Source of the DNA: Akkermansia sp.
GTDB lineage: Bacteria; Verrucomicrobiota; Verrucomicrobiia; Verrucomicrobiales; Akkermansiaceae
Length of the DNA: 6,733 bases
Direction of reading: 5' to 3'
NCBI GenBank assembly: GCA_020047775.1
Contig: JAIFNK010000183.1
Coordinates: forward strand, 1 to 6,733
The notes below the pieces were generated by a model. It saw nothing but the letters and a program-made list of their open reading frames with translations, made no database searches and was not told the DNA's origin. This document shows, piece by piece, positions 1 to 6,271 of the stretch. The position numbers were made by a program, and so were the translations under genes. Numbering within the stretch: position 1 is the first letter of the stretch; every line of letters begins with the position of its first letter.

Positions 1-1118
1 CACTCGGTGCCTTCGCCGCGACCGACCTGTTCTTCTTCTTCGCCTTCCACGAACTCGCGCTCATCCCGACCTTCCTCATGATCGGCATCCTCGGTCGCGG
101 CGACCGCCGCGAAGCTGCTTGGAAAATCACCATCTACCTCGGCCTCGGTTCCATCGTCCTGCTAGCCGGCCTCGTCTGGCTCGCCAACCTCGCCGGCTCT
201 TACGACATGGGCCGGATTCTCGCCTGGGCTTCGCTGGGCGGTAAGCCAATGATCGATCCCGCCTCGCAGAAGAGCATCGCCGCTCTGCTCATCGTCGGCT
301 TCGGCACGCTCGTTTCGCTCTTCCCGTTCCACTCGTGGGCCGCTCCCGCCTACGCCAGCGCGCCCGCTCCGGTCGCCATGCTGCATGCCGGTGTGCTGAA
401 AAAGTTCGGCCTCTACGGCCTGCTCCGCCTCGCCATCCCACTCGTCCCCGAGGGTCTGCAATTCTGGCTCACTCCCCTGCTCGTCCTGCTGCTCGGCAAC
501 ATCCTGTGGGTCGGCTGGGTCACCATCTCCCAGAAGCGACTCGACCTTATCTTAGGAAATTCCTCGGTGATGCACATGGGCTACATCTTCCTTGCGATCG
601 CCGCGCTCATCGCCTTCCCGGAAAACCCGCTCGCCCGCTCCGCCGCCATCGTCCTGATGTTCGCCCACGGTATTTCCATCGCCCTGCTTTTCGGTCTCGC
701 CGACCGCATCGAACGCAACACCGGCTCGCTCGACCTCCAGGACCTCGGCGGTCTCGCCAAATCCGCGCCCGCCCTCGCGTTCCTCTTCGGCATCGCCGCC
801 ATGGCCTCTATCGGACTTCCCGGCCTCGCCAACTTCTCCGGCGAAATCCTCGTCTTCCTCGCCGCCTTCAAGAGTTACAATGGCGTTTCCGGACTCGGCC
901 CCGTGCAGATCGCATGCATCCTCTCCATCTGGGGCGTGGTCATCTCCGCCGTTTACATGCTCCGCGCCTATCGGAACATTTTCCAAGGCCCGGCCGTGAA
1001 AGCCACCGAATCCGCCGCCGACCTCACGCTGATGGACCGCATCCCCGCGACGCTTCTCGTCCTCGCGCTCTTCGCCGTCGGCCTCTATCCGAACTTGCTG
1101 CTCAACCTTCTGAAGTAA
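1..1118 (+). CDS. nuoM: NADH:quinone oxidoreductase (complex I) subunit M, 5'-truncated
   Basis: This is the C-terminal 371 residues of NuoM, read from base 3 and ending at TAA 1116-1118. The family is usually about 490-530 residues, so roughly 120-160 N-terminal residues lie outside the window. NuoM is an antiporter-like integral membrane subunit of the complex I arm and takes part in proton pumping. Visible family signatures are FHELALIPTFLMIGILG near the left edge, with the conserved membrane glutamate (equivalent to E. coli Glu144), then AAWKITIYLGLGS, then HAGVLKKFGLYGLLR with the conserved mid-membrane lysine, KRLDLILGNSSVMHMGY, and the late GLPGLANFSGEI motif. The sequence is strongly hydrophobic throughout. 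One oddity is that the usual HTWLPDAH signature reads HSWAAPAY (bases 330-353). NuoN follows 45 bases downstream, as expected at the end of a nuo operon. The family call is secure, and the following nuoN favours NuoM over the paralogous NuoL. Confidence 0.95.
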   Translation, partial: LGAFAATDLFFFFAFHELALIPTFLMIGILGRGDRREAAWKITIYLGLGSIVLLAGLVWLANLAGSYDMGRILAWASLGGKPMIDPASQKSIAALLIVGFGTLVSLFPFHSWAAPAYASAPAPVAMLHAGVLKKFGLYGLLRLAIPLVPEGLQFWLTPLLVLLLGNILWVGWVTISQKRLDLILGNSSVMHMGYIFLAIAALIAFPENPLARSAAIVLMFAHGISIALLFGLADRIERNTGSLDLQDLGGLAKSAPALAFLFGIAAMASIGLPGLANFSGEILVFLAAFKSYNGVSGLGPVQIACILSIWGVVISAVYMLRAYRNIFQGPAVKATESAADLTLMDRIPATLLVLALFAVGLYPNLLLNLLK

Positions 1119-1125
1119 TCCTCCT

Positions 1126-1153
1126 TCTTGAATCTGGATTCTGGACTCTGAAA
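1126..1153. repeat. Four imperfect 7-bp tandem units between nuoM and nuoN
   Basis: Four consecutive heptamers start every 7 bases: TCTTGAA (1126), TCTGGAT (1133), TCTGGAC (1140) and TCTGAAA (1147). A fifth, weaker unit, TCTTTCT, follows at 1154. The first three also create a short inverted repeat, GAATC-TG-GATTC, at 1130-1141. The array fills most of the 45-base nuoM-nuoN gap and ends just before the nuoN start. Whether it is a mobile-type short repeat, an mRNA structure or a replication-slippage product cannot be decided from one copy. Confidence 0.6.
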
Positions 1154-1163
1154 TCTTTCTCCC

Positions 1164-2702
1164 ATGCCCGCCTATTATTTAGAAGCCCTCACTGTCACCC
1201 TCGGCATCGTCCTGCTCATGGCCGAGACCTTTTGCTCTTGCAAAAGCAAAGCCTGGGTCGGCATCTCCGCCGCCGTCGGCCTGGTGGTCATCCTCGGGCT
1301 CACCTGCATCGCCATCGGCCCTGACGCGAAACCCGACGCAGCCTGGGCCAAGTGGCCGCTGTGGAACTTCTACAACTTCGACGGCCTCGCGAAATTCTAT
1401 AAAATCTTCGCCCTCGTCACCACTATCCTCGTCCTGCTGCTCGCCGTTGATTACCGCAAGATCCTCTCCCGCTTCACCGAAACGCCCGACTCCGAAGCCG
1501 GCACCGGCGAATTCTACTGCCTCCCCGTCTTCGCCTGCGCCGGCATGATGTGGCTCGCCTCCGCCAAGGATCTCGCCGGAGCCTTCGTCGCGCTCGAACT
1601 CGTCACCGTCACCTTCTACATCCTCGTCGCCTACATGCGCCGCAATGTCGGCTCGCTCGAAGCCGGCGTGAAATACCTCATTCTCGGCGCGCTCAGCACC
1701 GGTTTCCTCGTTTACGGCATCGCCTGGGTTTACGGCAGCACCGGCACGATGAGCCTGGAGGGCATCTCTCAATGGCTAGACAAACAAGCCTTTGAATCTG
1801 CTATCAAAATCATTGAAACCCGAATCAATAACAGCGAAGCACCCCCTACTGCCATCGGGCAATACACCCCACTCCTCTTCGGCATCGCCCTCGTCATGGT
1901 CGGCCTCGGTTTCAAGATCGGCGCCGTGCCGATGCAAGTCTGGATCCCCGATGTCTATCAAGGCGCGCCCACTCCCGTCACCGCCTTCCTCTCCGTCGGC
2001 TCGAAAGCCGCCGGCTTCATCCTCACCATCCGTTTCCTGGAGCCCTTCCTCACCAGCGAACTCACCCGCGGCCCGGTCCTCACGCTGCTGCTCATCCTCG
2101 CCTGCGCCACTCTGCTGTTCGGAAATCTCGCCGCCATCCCGCAGACCAACTTCAAGCGCCTGCTCGCTTACTCCTCCATCGCCCACGCCGGATTCCTCAT
2201 CCTCGCGCTCGCTGCCTGGAAAACCGAAACCGCCACTTCCGAGGGCTCCGCCAAGGTCGTCTCCTTCTACCTCGCCACCTACCTGCTGATGACGCTGGGC
2301 GTCTTCTTCATCCTCGCCCAAGTCCGCATCCAGCGCGACGGCGAGATGATCAGCGATTTCAACGGCCTCGGAAAAACCAACCCGCAGCTCGCACTTGCCC
2401 TAACCGTCCTGCTCGCCGCCCTCGCCGGCGTGCCGCTCACCGCCGGTTTCCTCGGCAAGTTCCTCGTCTTCGAGCTCGCGGTCGAAGCCAAGCTCTGGGT
2501 CGGCGTCGGCATCGCCTTCATCGCCGCAGCCGCCGGTTTTTACTACTACTTCAAGGTCATCCGCGCCATGTGGTGGAGCGATGCCGCCGATGCCAAGGCC
2601 ATCGTCCTGCCCTGCATCAGCAAGCTCTGCATCGCCGTGCTCACCATCGCCACGCTCGTGCTCGGCATCTGGCCGCAACCGATCTGGGCGCTGCTCAAGT
2701 AA
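1164..2702 (+). CDS. nuoN: NADH:quinone oxidoreductase (complex I) subunit N
   Basis: This is a complete 512-residue NuoN, slightly longer than the usual 470-500 residues. It is an antiporter-like membrane subunit of complex I that contributes a proton channel beside NuoM. Conserved features in order are: FVALELVTVTFY with Glu145 (E. coli Glu133 equivalent); SLEAGVKYLILGAL; GLGFKIGAVP with Lys251 (E. coli Lys217 equivalent); WIPDVYQGAPTPVTAF; SKAAGF with Lys281 (E. coli Lys247 equivalent); NFKRLLAYSSIAHAG; and GVPLTAGFLGKF followed by FYYYFKVIRAMWW. Two departures are visible. The usual His before WxPDVY is Gln258, and a loop of about 30 residues (about 203-233) with AT-richer codons follows GSTGTMSL. 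The start at ATG 1164 has no Shine-Dalgarno sequence, but the N-terminus reads directly into the first membrane helix. It is probably cotranscribed with nuoM and is the last nuo gene here, since the next gene is on the other strand. Confidence 0.96.
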   Translation: MPAYYLEALTVTLGIVLLMAETFCSCKSKAWVGISAAVGLVVILGLTCIAIGPDAKPDAAWAKWPLWNFYNFDGLAKFYKIFALVTTILVLLLAVDYRKILSRFTETPDSEAGTGEFYCLPVFACAGMMWLASAKDLAGAFVALELVTVTFYILVAYMRRNVGSLEAGVKYLILGALSTGFLVYGIAWVYGSTGTMSLEGISQWLDKQAFESAIKIIETRINNSEAPPTAIGQYTPLLFGIALVMVGLGFKIGAVPMQVWIPDVYQGAPTPVTAFLSVGSKAAGFILTIRFLEPFLTSELTRGPVLTLLLILACATLLFGNLAAIPQTNFKRLLAYSSIAHAGFLILALAAWKTETATSEGSAKVVSFYLATYLLMTLGVFFILAQVRIQRDGEMISDFNGLGKTNPQLALALTVLLAALAGVPLTAGFLGKFLVFELAVEAKLWVGVGIAFIAAAAGFYYYFKVIRAMWWSDAADAKAIVLPCISKLCIAVLTIATLVLGIWPQPIWALLK

Positions 2703-2811
2703 GCTTCACCACCACCCGGACCGCCGCCTTGAGCATGGTTGGCAGGACGCCGGATGCGGAAAAGCGGGTCCGCCCTGACTGCTTTGCGATGCTGCTGCCC
2801 TCCTTGGACCG

Positions 2812-3825
2812 CTACCGCGCCCGATATTGCACAGGGGTCATCTGATACCGTTTGCGAAAGAGTGTTGCAAAATATTGACTGGAGTTGAAGCCCAGGCGCA
2901 TGGCGGTTTCGGTGACTGATACGCCCGGAGACTCCCGCAGCGCCCGTGCGGCGTGCTCCAGCCGACACTGATTCAGGTATGCCATCGGCCCGATGTTCAC
3001 GAGTTCCTTGCAGTATTTCGCCATCGCGGTAATGCCCATGCCACACTGCACCGCCATTCCCTCAAGCGTCCACGGCTCGGCGCTGCTAGCAGTATTTTCC
3101 AAAAGGTCATTCAGAAACAACTCCACCGTGCGCCGCCGCGACACCAATTCGGACGATTCCACAAGCTGCTGTTCGGCAAGCACGTCGAGTAACTCCACCA
3201 GCAACCGGTTGACCGCGACAACCAGTCGCGAGCCGACGCGCGGTTCATTCCAGTGCAGGACGCAGTCTGCCAGATCCCGGAACACCTGCCGCATCCGCGG
3301 GTTCGCCACCCAGACCGATTGCTCGCCACGCCGCAGCTTCCTTGTCAATTCCGCGAGATCCTTGGGGGCCAGGACGACCCACGACGGCCAAGTCCACTCC
3401 TGGTTCGGTCTTCTCACCCCTACATCGAGGATCAGCCAGCACAAGCGACCGCGTCCGATGTTCGGATCGCCCAGCTTGTGAAGCTGCCATGGCCGCGTGA
3501 CCGTTAGATTGCCCGCCTGCAGCGAGTGGACCTTGCCGTCCACCTCGAAGCCCATCCCCCCGGTTTCGAGAAACACGATCTCCAGTCCTTCGTTTCGATG
3601 GGAATCCAACCCCCAGTCCTGGGCACCCCGGCAGTTCCAGAAACCGATGTTGGACAAGCCTGGAAGCACGTTTGAATTCATTCGCTTTCCGGGATAGTGC
3701 CCCTTTGAAAGCGCGTGCAACTCGATCTTCCCTTCCCGCACCGCCTTGAATTGCGGCCCGCAATCGTCGACTTCAAAGCGATCCGCCCCATTTTGATAAA
3801 TCGGCGATGGAGCTGCAGCCTTCAT
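2812..3825 (-). CDS. AraC-family transcriptional regulator with cupin-like sensor domain
   Basis: This is a 337-residue DNA-binding regulator on the minus strand, ending at TAG (2814-2812). Residues 70-120 form a cupin-like AraC sensor segment (HRNEGLE at 76-82, an AGNLTV turn, PWQLHK with His116), presumably the sugar-binding part. Residues 252-301 and 302-337 are the two helix-turn-helix motifs of the AraC domain; the second (VSVTETAMRLGFNSSQYFATLF) is a near-ideal match. I chose ATG 3825, preceded by AAGGA at a longish 13-base spacing. The frame stays open to TTG 3939, with ATGs at 3903 and 3885. The longer starts would consume the divergent promoter region, and TTG 3939 would overlap the symporter start. 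Family homologues as I recall them begin near the IYQ sequence at residues 9-11. It probably controls the divergent symporter operon in response to its sugar. The ligand is unknown. Codon choice is more G-ending than in the forward genes. Confidence 0.88.
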   Translation of the reverse strand: MKAAAPSPIYQNGADRFEVDDCGPQFKAVREGKIELHALSKGHYPGKRMNSNVLPGLSNIGFWNCRGAQDWGLDSHRNEGLEIVFLETGGMGFEVDGKVHSLQAGNLTVTRPWQLHKLGDPNIGRGRLCWLILDVGVRRPNQEWTWPSWVVLAPKDLAELTRKLRRGEQSVWVANPRMRQVFRDLADCVLHWNEPRVGSRLVVAVNRLLVELLDVLAEQQLVESSELVSRRRTVELFLNDLLENTASSAEPWTLEGMAVQCGMGITAMAKYCKELVNIGPMAYLNQCRLEHAARALRESPGVSVTETAMRLGFNSSQYFATLFRKRYQMTPVQYRAR

Positions 3826-3933
3826 GCGATGTTCAATATCCTTCGCCGCAGGAAATTGCAAGACCGTGGCACGGCAATCCTGCATCCTCTGAGCAAGGTC
3901 CATTTTCCACGAACCGCTACAAAGACCCACCCC
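3826..3933. promoter_or_regulatory. Divergent control region between the regulator and the symporter operon
   Basis: This is a 108-base gap between two divergently read starts (ATG 3825 on minus, ATG 3934 on plus). It must contain both promoters if the chosen starts are right. I could not identify convincing -35/-10 pairs on either strand. It contains overlapping inverted repeats (listed separately) and two GCAAG pentamers 35 bases apart (3858 and 3893). The position is typical for an AraC-type regulator that controls itself and an adjacent transport operon. Confidence 0.5.
3855..3878. promoter_or_regulatory. Candidate operator: overlapping inverted repeats
   Basis: ATTGC (3855-3859) and GCAAT (3874-3878) are perfect inverted arms 14 bases apart. 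Between them, and overlapping the right arm by one base, lies CCGTG-G-CACGG (3864-3874), a perfect 5-bp palindrome around G3869. The two do not share a centre. They sit near the middle of the divergent gap, where an AraC-type activator site would be expected. AraC-family sites are often direct repeats, so the palindrome could instead bind another factor or be chance. Confidence 0.35.
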
Positions 3934-5865
3934 ATGCAAATCAGTATTTTAGACTGGACCATCGTCATCGTGTATCTCGCCGGGGTCGTCGGACTCGGTT
4001 GCTGGGCCGGCATGAACGCCAAAAAGAAAGGCCAGCAACACGGTGAATCAGTCGCCGGAGATTATTTCATGGCGGCACACACGCTCAAGTGGCCGGTCAT
4101 CGGCCTCGCGCTTTTCGCCACCAACATCTCCTGCGTCCACCTCGTCTCGCTCGCCCAGTCCGGCTACGACACCGGCCTGCTCAACGGAAACTTCGAGTGG
4201 ATGGCCGCATTCACCCTGATCCTGCTCGGCTTTTTCTTCGCACCTTTCTATCTAAAATCCAAGGTCGCCACCCTTCCGGACTTTCTCGAAAAACGCTACT
4301 GCCGCGAGTGCCGGGATCTGCTCGCGGTCGTCTCCATCGTCGCCGCGATCATCTTCCACATCGCCTTCCCACTCGCCACCGGCTGGCTCATTCTGCACGA
4401 CATTTTCGGCATCGAGAAATGGACCTGCATCTTCCTGATGTGCGCACTCACCGGCATTTACACCGTGGTCGGTGGACTCGCCGCCGTGGCCATCACCGAG
4501 ACAATCCAGACCATCGTGCTTTTGCTCGGTGCCTTCGTCATCACTTGGTTCGCATGGCATAAAACCGGTGGCTGGGTAGGCATGACTACCACGCTGGACA
4601 CCGCCAACGCCGCCGCCCAAGGCATCACTGACGGCAAACTCATGAGCATGCTCCGCCCCCACGGCGACGACAGCGGCATGCCATGGTATTCAATCCTGCT
4701 AGGCTATCCGGTGCTCGGCATCTGGTATTGGTGCGCGGACCAAACCATCGTCCAGCGCGTGCTCGGCGCGAAAACCGAGAACGACGCCCGCGTCGGCCCG
4801 ATCTTTTGCGGCATCATCAAGATCCTGCCCGTCTTCATCTTCATCGTCCCCGGCCTAATGCTCTACACCGCCGTCAAACAAGGGAATCTCGAAGGCGTCA
4901 CCCAGGTCCGCCTTGTCCAAACCGTCACCAATCCGGAAGGCGGCAAAGAAAAGATCATCGCCATCACCGGTGACCACGGCAGCGCTAAAATCGACCCGAT
5001 CCGTCTCAAGGAAGGCGAAACCCTCGATCTCTCCCAACTCGCCATCAAGCCCACCGGCAAGGATTCCGCCCTGATCATCGGCCCCGACGTGCCAGTGAAA
5101 ATCGTGAAGACCGACGCTGGCGAAACCATCCCCGCTCCTGAAGGCATCCGCCCGTATAAATCGAAGGAAGTGTATGCGGTCATGATCAAAAAACTGCTCC
5201 CCGTCGGTGTGCTCGGCCTGCTCGCCGCCGCCCTGATGGCCGCGCTGATGGGAAATCTATCCAGCGCTTCGAACTCGATCGCCACGATGGTGAGTTACGA
5301 CATCGTCAAACGCTTCCGCCCCGCCACCAGTGACAAACAACTCGTCCGCATCGGCCGCATTGCCACGCTGTCATCCATCGCACTCGGCATCGCCCTCGTG
5401 CCGCTGCTCGACCGCAAGGCGAGCATCTTCAACGCGCTCAACGAAATCATCGCCCACATGGCACCGCCCATCACCTGCGTCTTCCTGCTAGGAGTCTTCT
5501 GGCCCGCCGCATCCGCCCGCGGCGCGAAGTGGACCATGTGGCTCGGCTCCGTGCTCGGCGTGAGCATCTACGCGCTCAAAGCCTTGCACGAAGGCTTCCC
5601 CAACGCCTTCGCCTGGGTTCCTGGATTCTTCATCACCACGCCCTTCATGATGATGGCCTTTTACATGTTCGTCGCCTGCCTGGTCCTCCAAATCGTCTTC
5701 ACCAAGCTCCAGCCGAAACTCGCTGGCGAAGACGCGCAAGCCCTCTACTGGCCACATCCGCTAGACGCTCTCAAAGCTCCCGGCTGGCCCGGCATCCTCA
5801 ACTACAAAGTCCTCGCCGGTATCGTCATCGTCGCCATGACCGTCCTCTATATCGTTTTCCATTAA
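3934..5865 (+). CDS. SGLT-type sodium:solute symporter (SSS family), probable sugar transporter
   Basis: This is a 643-residue inner-membrane transporter of the solute:sodium symporter family (LeuT fold, 13-14 helices). The N-terminus LDWTIVIVYLAGVVGLG is the classic first helix, which fixes the start at ATG 3934 although the frame is open upstream. No Shine-Dalgarno sequence is visible. Landmarks recalled from vSGLT/SGLT1 are: Ala62 and Ile65 of the sodium site; NIS at 64-66; His69 (SGLT1 His83 type); Glu88 in the FEWMAA motif; WYWCADQTIVQR at 264-275 with Asp269; Lys296 before the PG turn; and Asn503 where SGLT1 Gln457 and vSGLT Gln428 contact sugar. The pattern favours a sugar or polyol over an amino acid. 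Two oddities are a roughly 95-residue hydrophilic segment (about 318-412), much longer than usual before the YAVMIKKLLPVG helix, and Gly440-Asn441 in place of the Na2-site Ser-Ser/Thr pair. It is first in a tight operon with the mutarotase and SDR. Confidence 0.93.
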   Translation: MQISILDWTIVIVYLAGVVGLGCWAGMNAKKKGQQHGESVAGDYFMAAHTLKWPVIGLALFATNISCVHLVSLAQSGYDTGLLNGNFEWMAAFTLILLGFFFAPFYLKSKVATLPDFLEKRYCRECRDLLAVVSIVAAIIFHIAFPLATGWLILHDIFGIEKWTCIFLMCALTGIYTVVGGLAAVAITETIQTIVLLLGAFVITWFAWHKTGGWVGMTTTLDTANAAAQGITDGKLMSMLRPHGDDSGMPWYSILLGYPVLGIWYWCADQTIVQRVLGAKTENDARVGPIFCGIIKILPVFIFIVPGLMLYTAVKQGNLEGVTQVRLVQTVTNPEGGKEKIIAITGDHGSAKIDPIRLKEGETLDLSQLAIKPTGKDSALIIGPDVPVKIVKTDAGETIPAPEGIRPYKSKEVYAVMIKKLLPVGVLGLLAAALMAALMGNLSSASNSIATMVSYDIVKRFRPATSDKQLVRIGRIATLSSIALGIALVPLLDRKASIFNALNEIIAHMAPPITCVFLLGVFWPAASARGAKWTMWLGSVLGVSIYALKALHEGFPNAFAWVPGFFITTPFMMMAFYMFVACLVLQIVFTKLQPKLAGEDAQALYWPHPLDALKAPGWPGILNYKVLAGIVIVAMTVLYIVFH

Positions 5866-5869
5866 CATC

Positions 5870-6268
5870 ATGAAAACCCTCGCCATCCTGTCCATCGCCG
5901 CGCTAGCCACCAGCTGCGCCCCCACCCAAGTCCAGCGCCACGCCTGGGTCACCGGTCTCAAGCCGCAAAAAGCCGAAACCTACCGCAAACTCCACGCCAA
6001 CCCGTGGCCCGCCGTGAATGCTAAACTCAAGGAGTGCAACATCCGGAACTACTCGATCTACGAGCGCGAGATCGATGGCAAAATCTACCTTTTTTCCTAC
6101 CTCGAATACGCCGGCAAAAACTTCGACGCCGACATGAAGAAAATGGCCGCCGATCCCGAAACCCAACGCTGGTGGAAGCAAACCGACCCCTGCCAGTCCC
6201 CACTCCCGGACGCCCTCAAGGTCGGTAAAACCTGGTCCGACACCAAGGAGCTCTATCACCTCGATTGA
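5870..6268 (+). CDS. L-rhamnose/L-fucose mutarotase-family lipoprotein (RhaM-like)
   Basis: This is a 132-residue protein of the L-rhamnose mutarotase family (PF05336), which interconverts sugar anomers. E. coli RhaM is 104 residues and cytoplasmic. Residues 1-16 here form a lipoprotein signal peptide: a Lys, a hydrophobic stretch and the lipobox ATSC with Cys16. The mature domain starts near residue 22. Matching features are Tyr38-x3-His42 (RhaM Tyr18/His22 catalytic pair), NPWP at 44-47, NYSIY at 60-64, and QRWWKQTDPCQSPLP at 99-113 with the Trp101-Trp102 sugar-platform pair. No in-frame start lies between the signal and the domain, so export looks real. Ala at +2 of the lipobox would not give inner-membrane retention under E. 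coli rules. It begins 4 bases after the symporter stop, so translation is probably coupled. The substrate could be rhamnose, fucose or a related deoxyhexose. Confidence 0.87.
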   Translation: MKTLAILSIAALATSCAPTQVQRHAWVTGLKPQKAETYRKLHANPWPAVNAKLKECNIRNYSIYEREIDGKIYLFSYLEYAGKNFDADMKKMAADPETQRWWKQTDPCQSPLPDALKVGKTWSDTKELYHLD

Positions 6269-6271
6269 AGC

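Noticed and set aside
335..1324. Long arginine/proline-rich open frame overlapping nuoM on the same strand
   Set aside because: It is a shadow frame created by C-rich codons of nuoM; its composition is typical of out-of-frame GC-rich DNA.
1179..2321. Long antisense open frames rich in Gly, Glu and Asp opposite nuoN
   Set aside because: These are reverse-complement shadows of GCC/CTC/ATC codon runs; no domain is recognisable.
2717..2772. Possible terminator after nuoN: CGGACC and GGTCCG arms 44 bases apart, and a small GCAT/GGC hairpin at 2733-2757
   Set aside because: The stems are short or interrupted, the loop is long and no T-tract follows on either strand, so neither is a convincing intrinsic terminator.
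2993..3507. Forward open frames across the regulator gene
   Set aside because: The minus-strand frame encodes a clear AraC protein; the forward frames show no recognisable motifs.
3856..3861. TTGCAA as a -35 element for the symporter operon
   Set aside because: No acceptable -10 hexamer lies 16-18 bases downstream.
3715..3933. N-terminal extension of the symporter frame upstream of ATG 3934, including ATG 3829
   Set aside because: The extra residues are arginine-rich and polar, overlap the regulator or its promoter region, and do not resemble an SSS N-terminus, which starts cleanly at 3934.
3826..3939. Longer regulator starts at ATG 3885, ATG 3903 or TTG 3939
   Set aside because: They would leave little or no room for divergent promoters, lack ribosome sites, and add sequence that I do not recall in the family.
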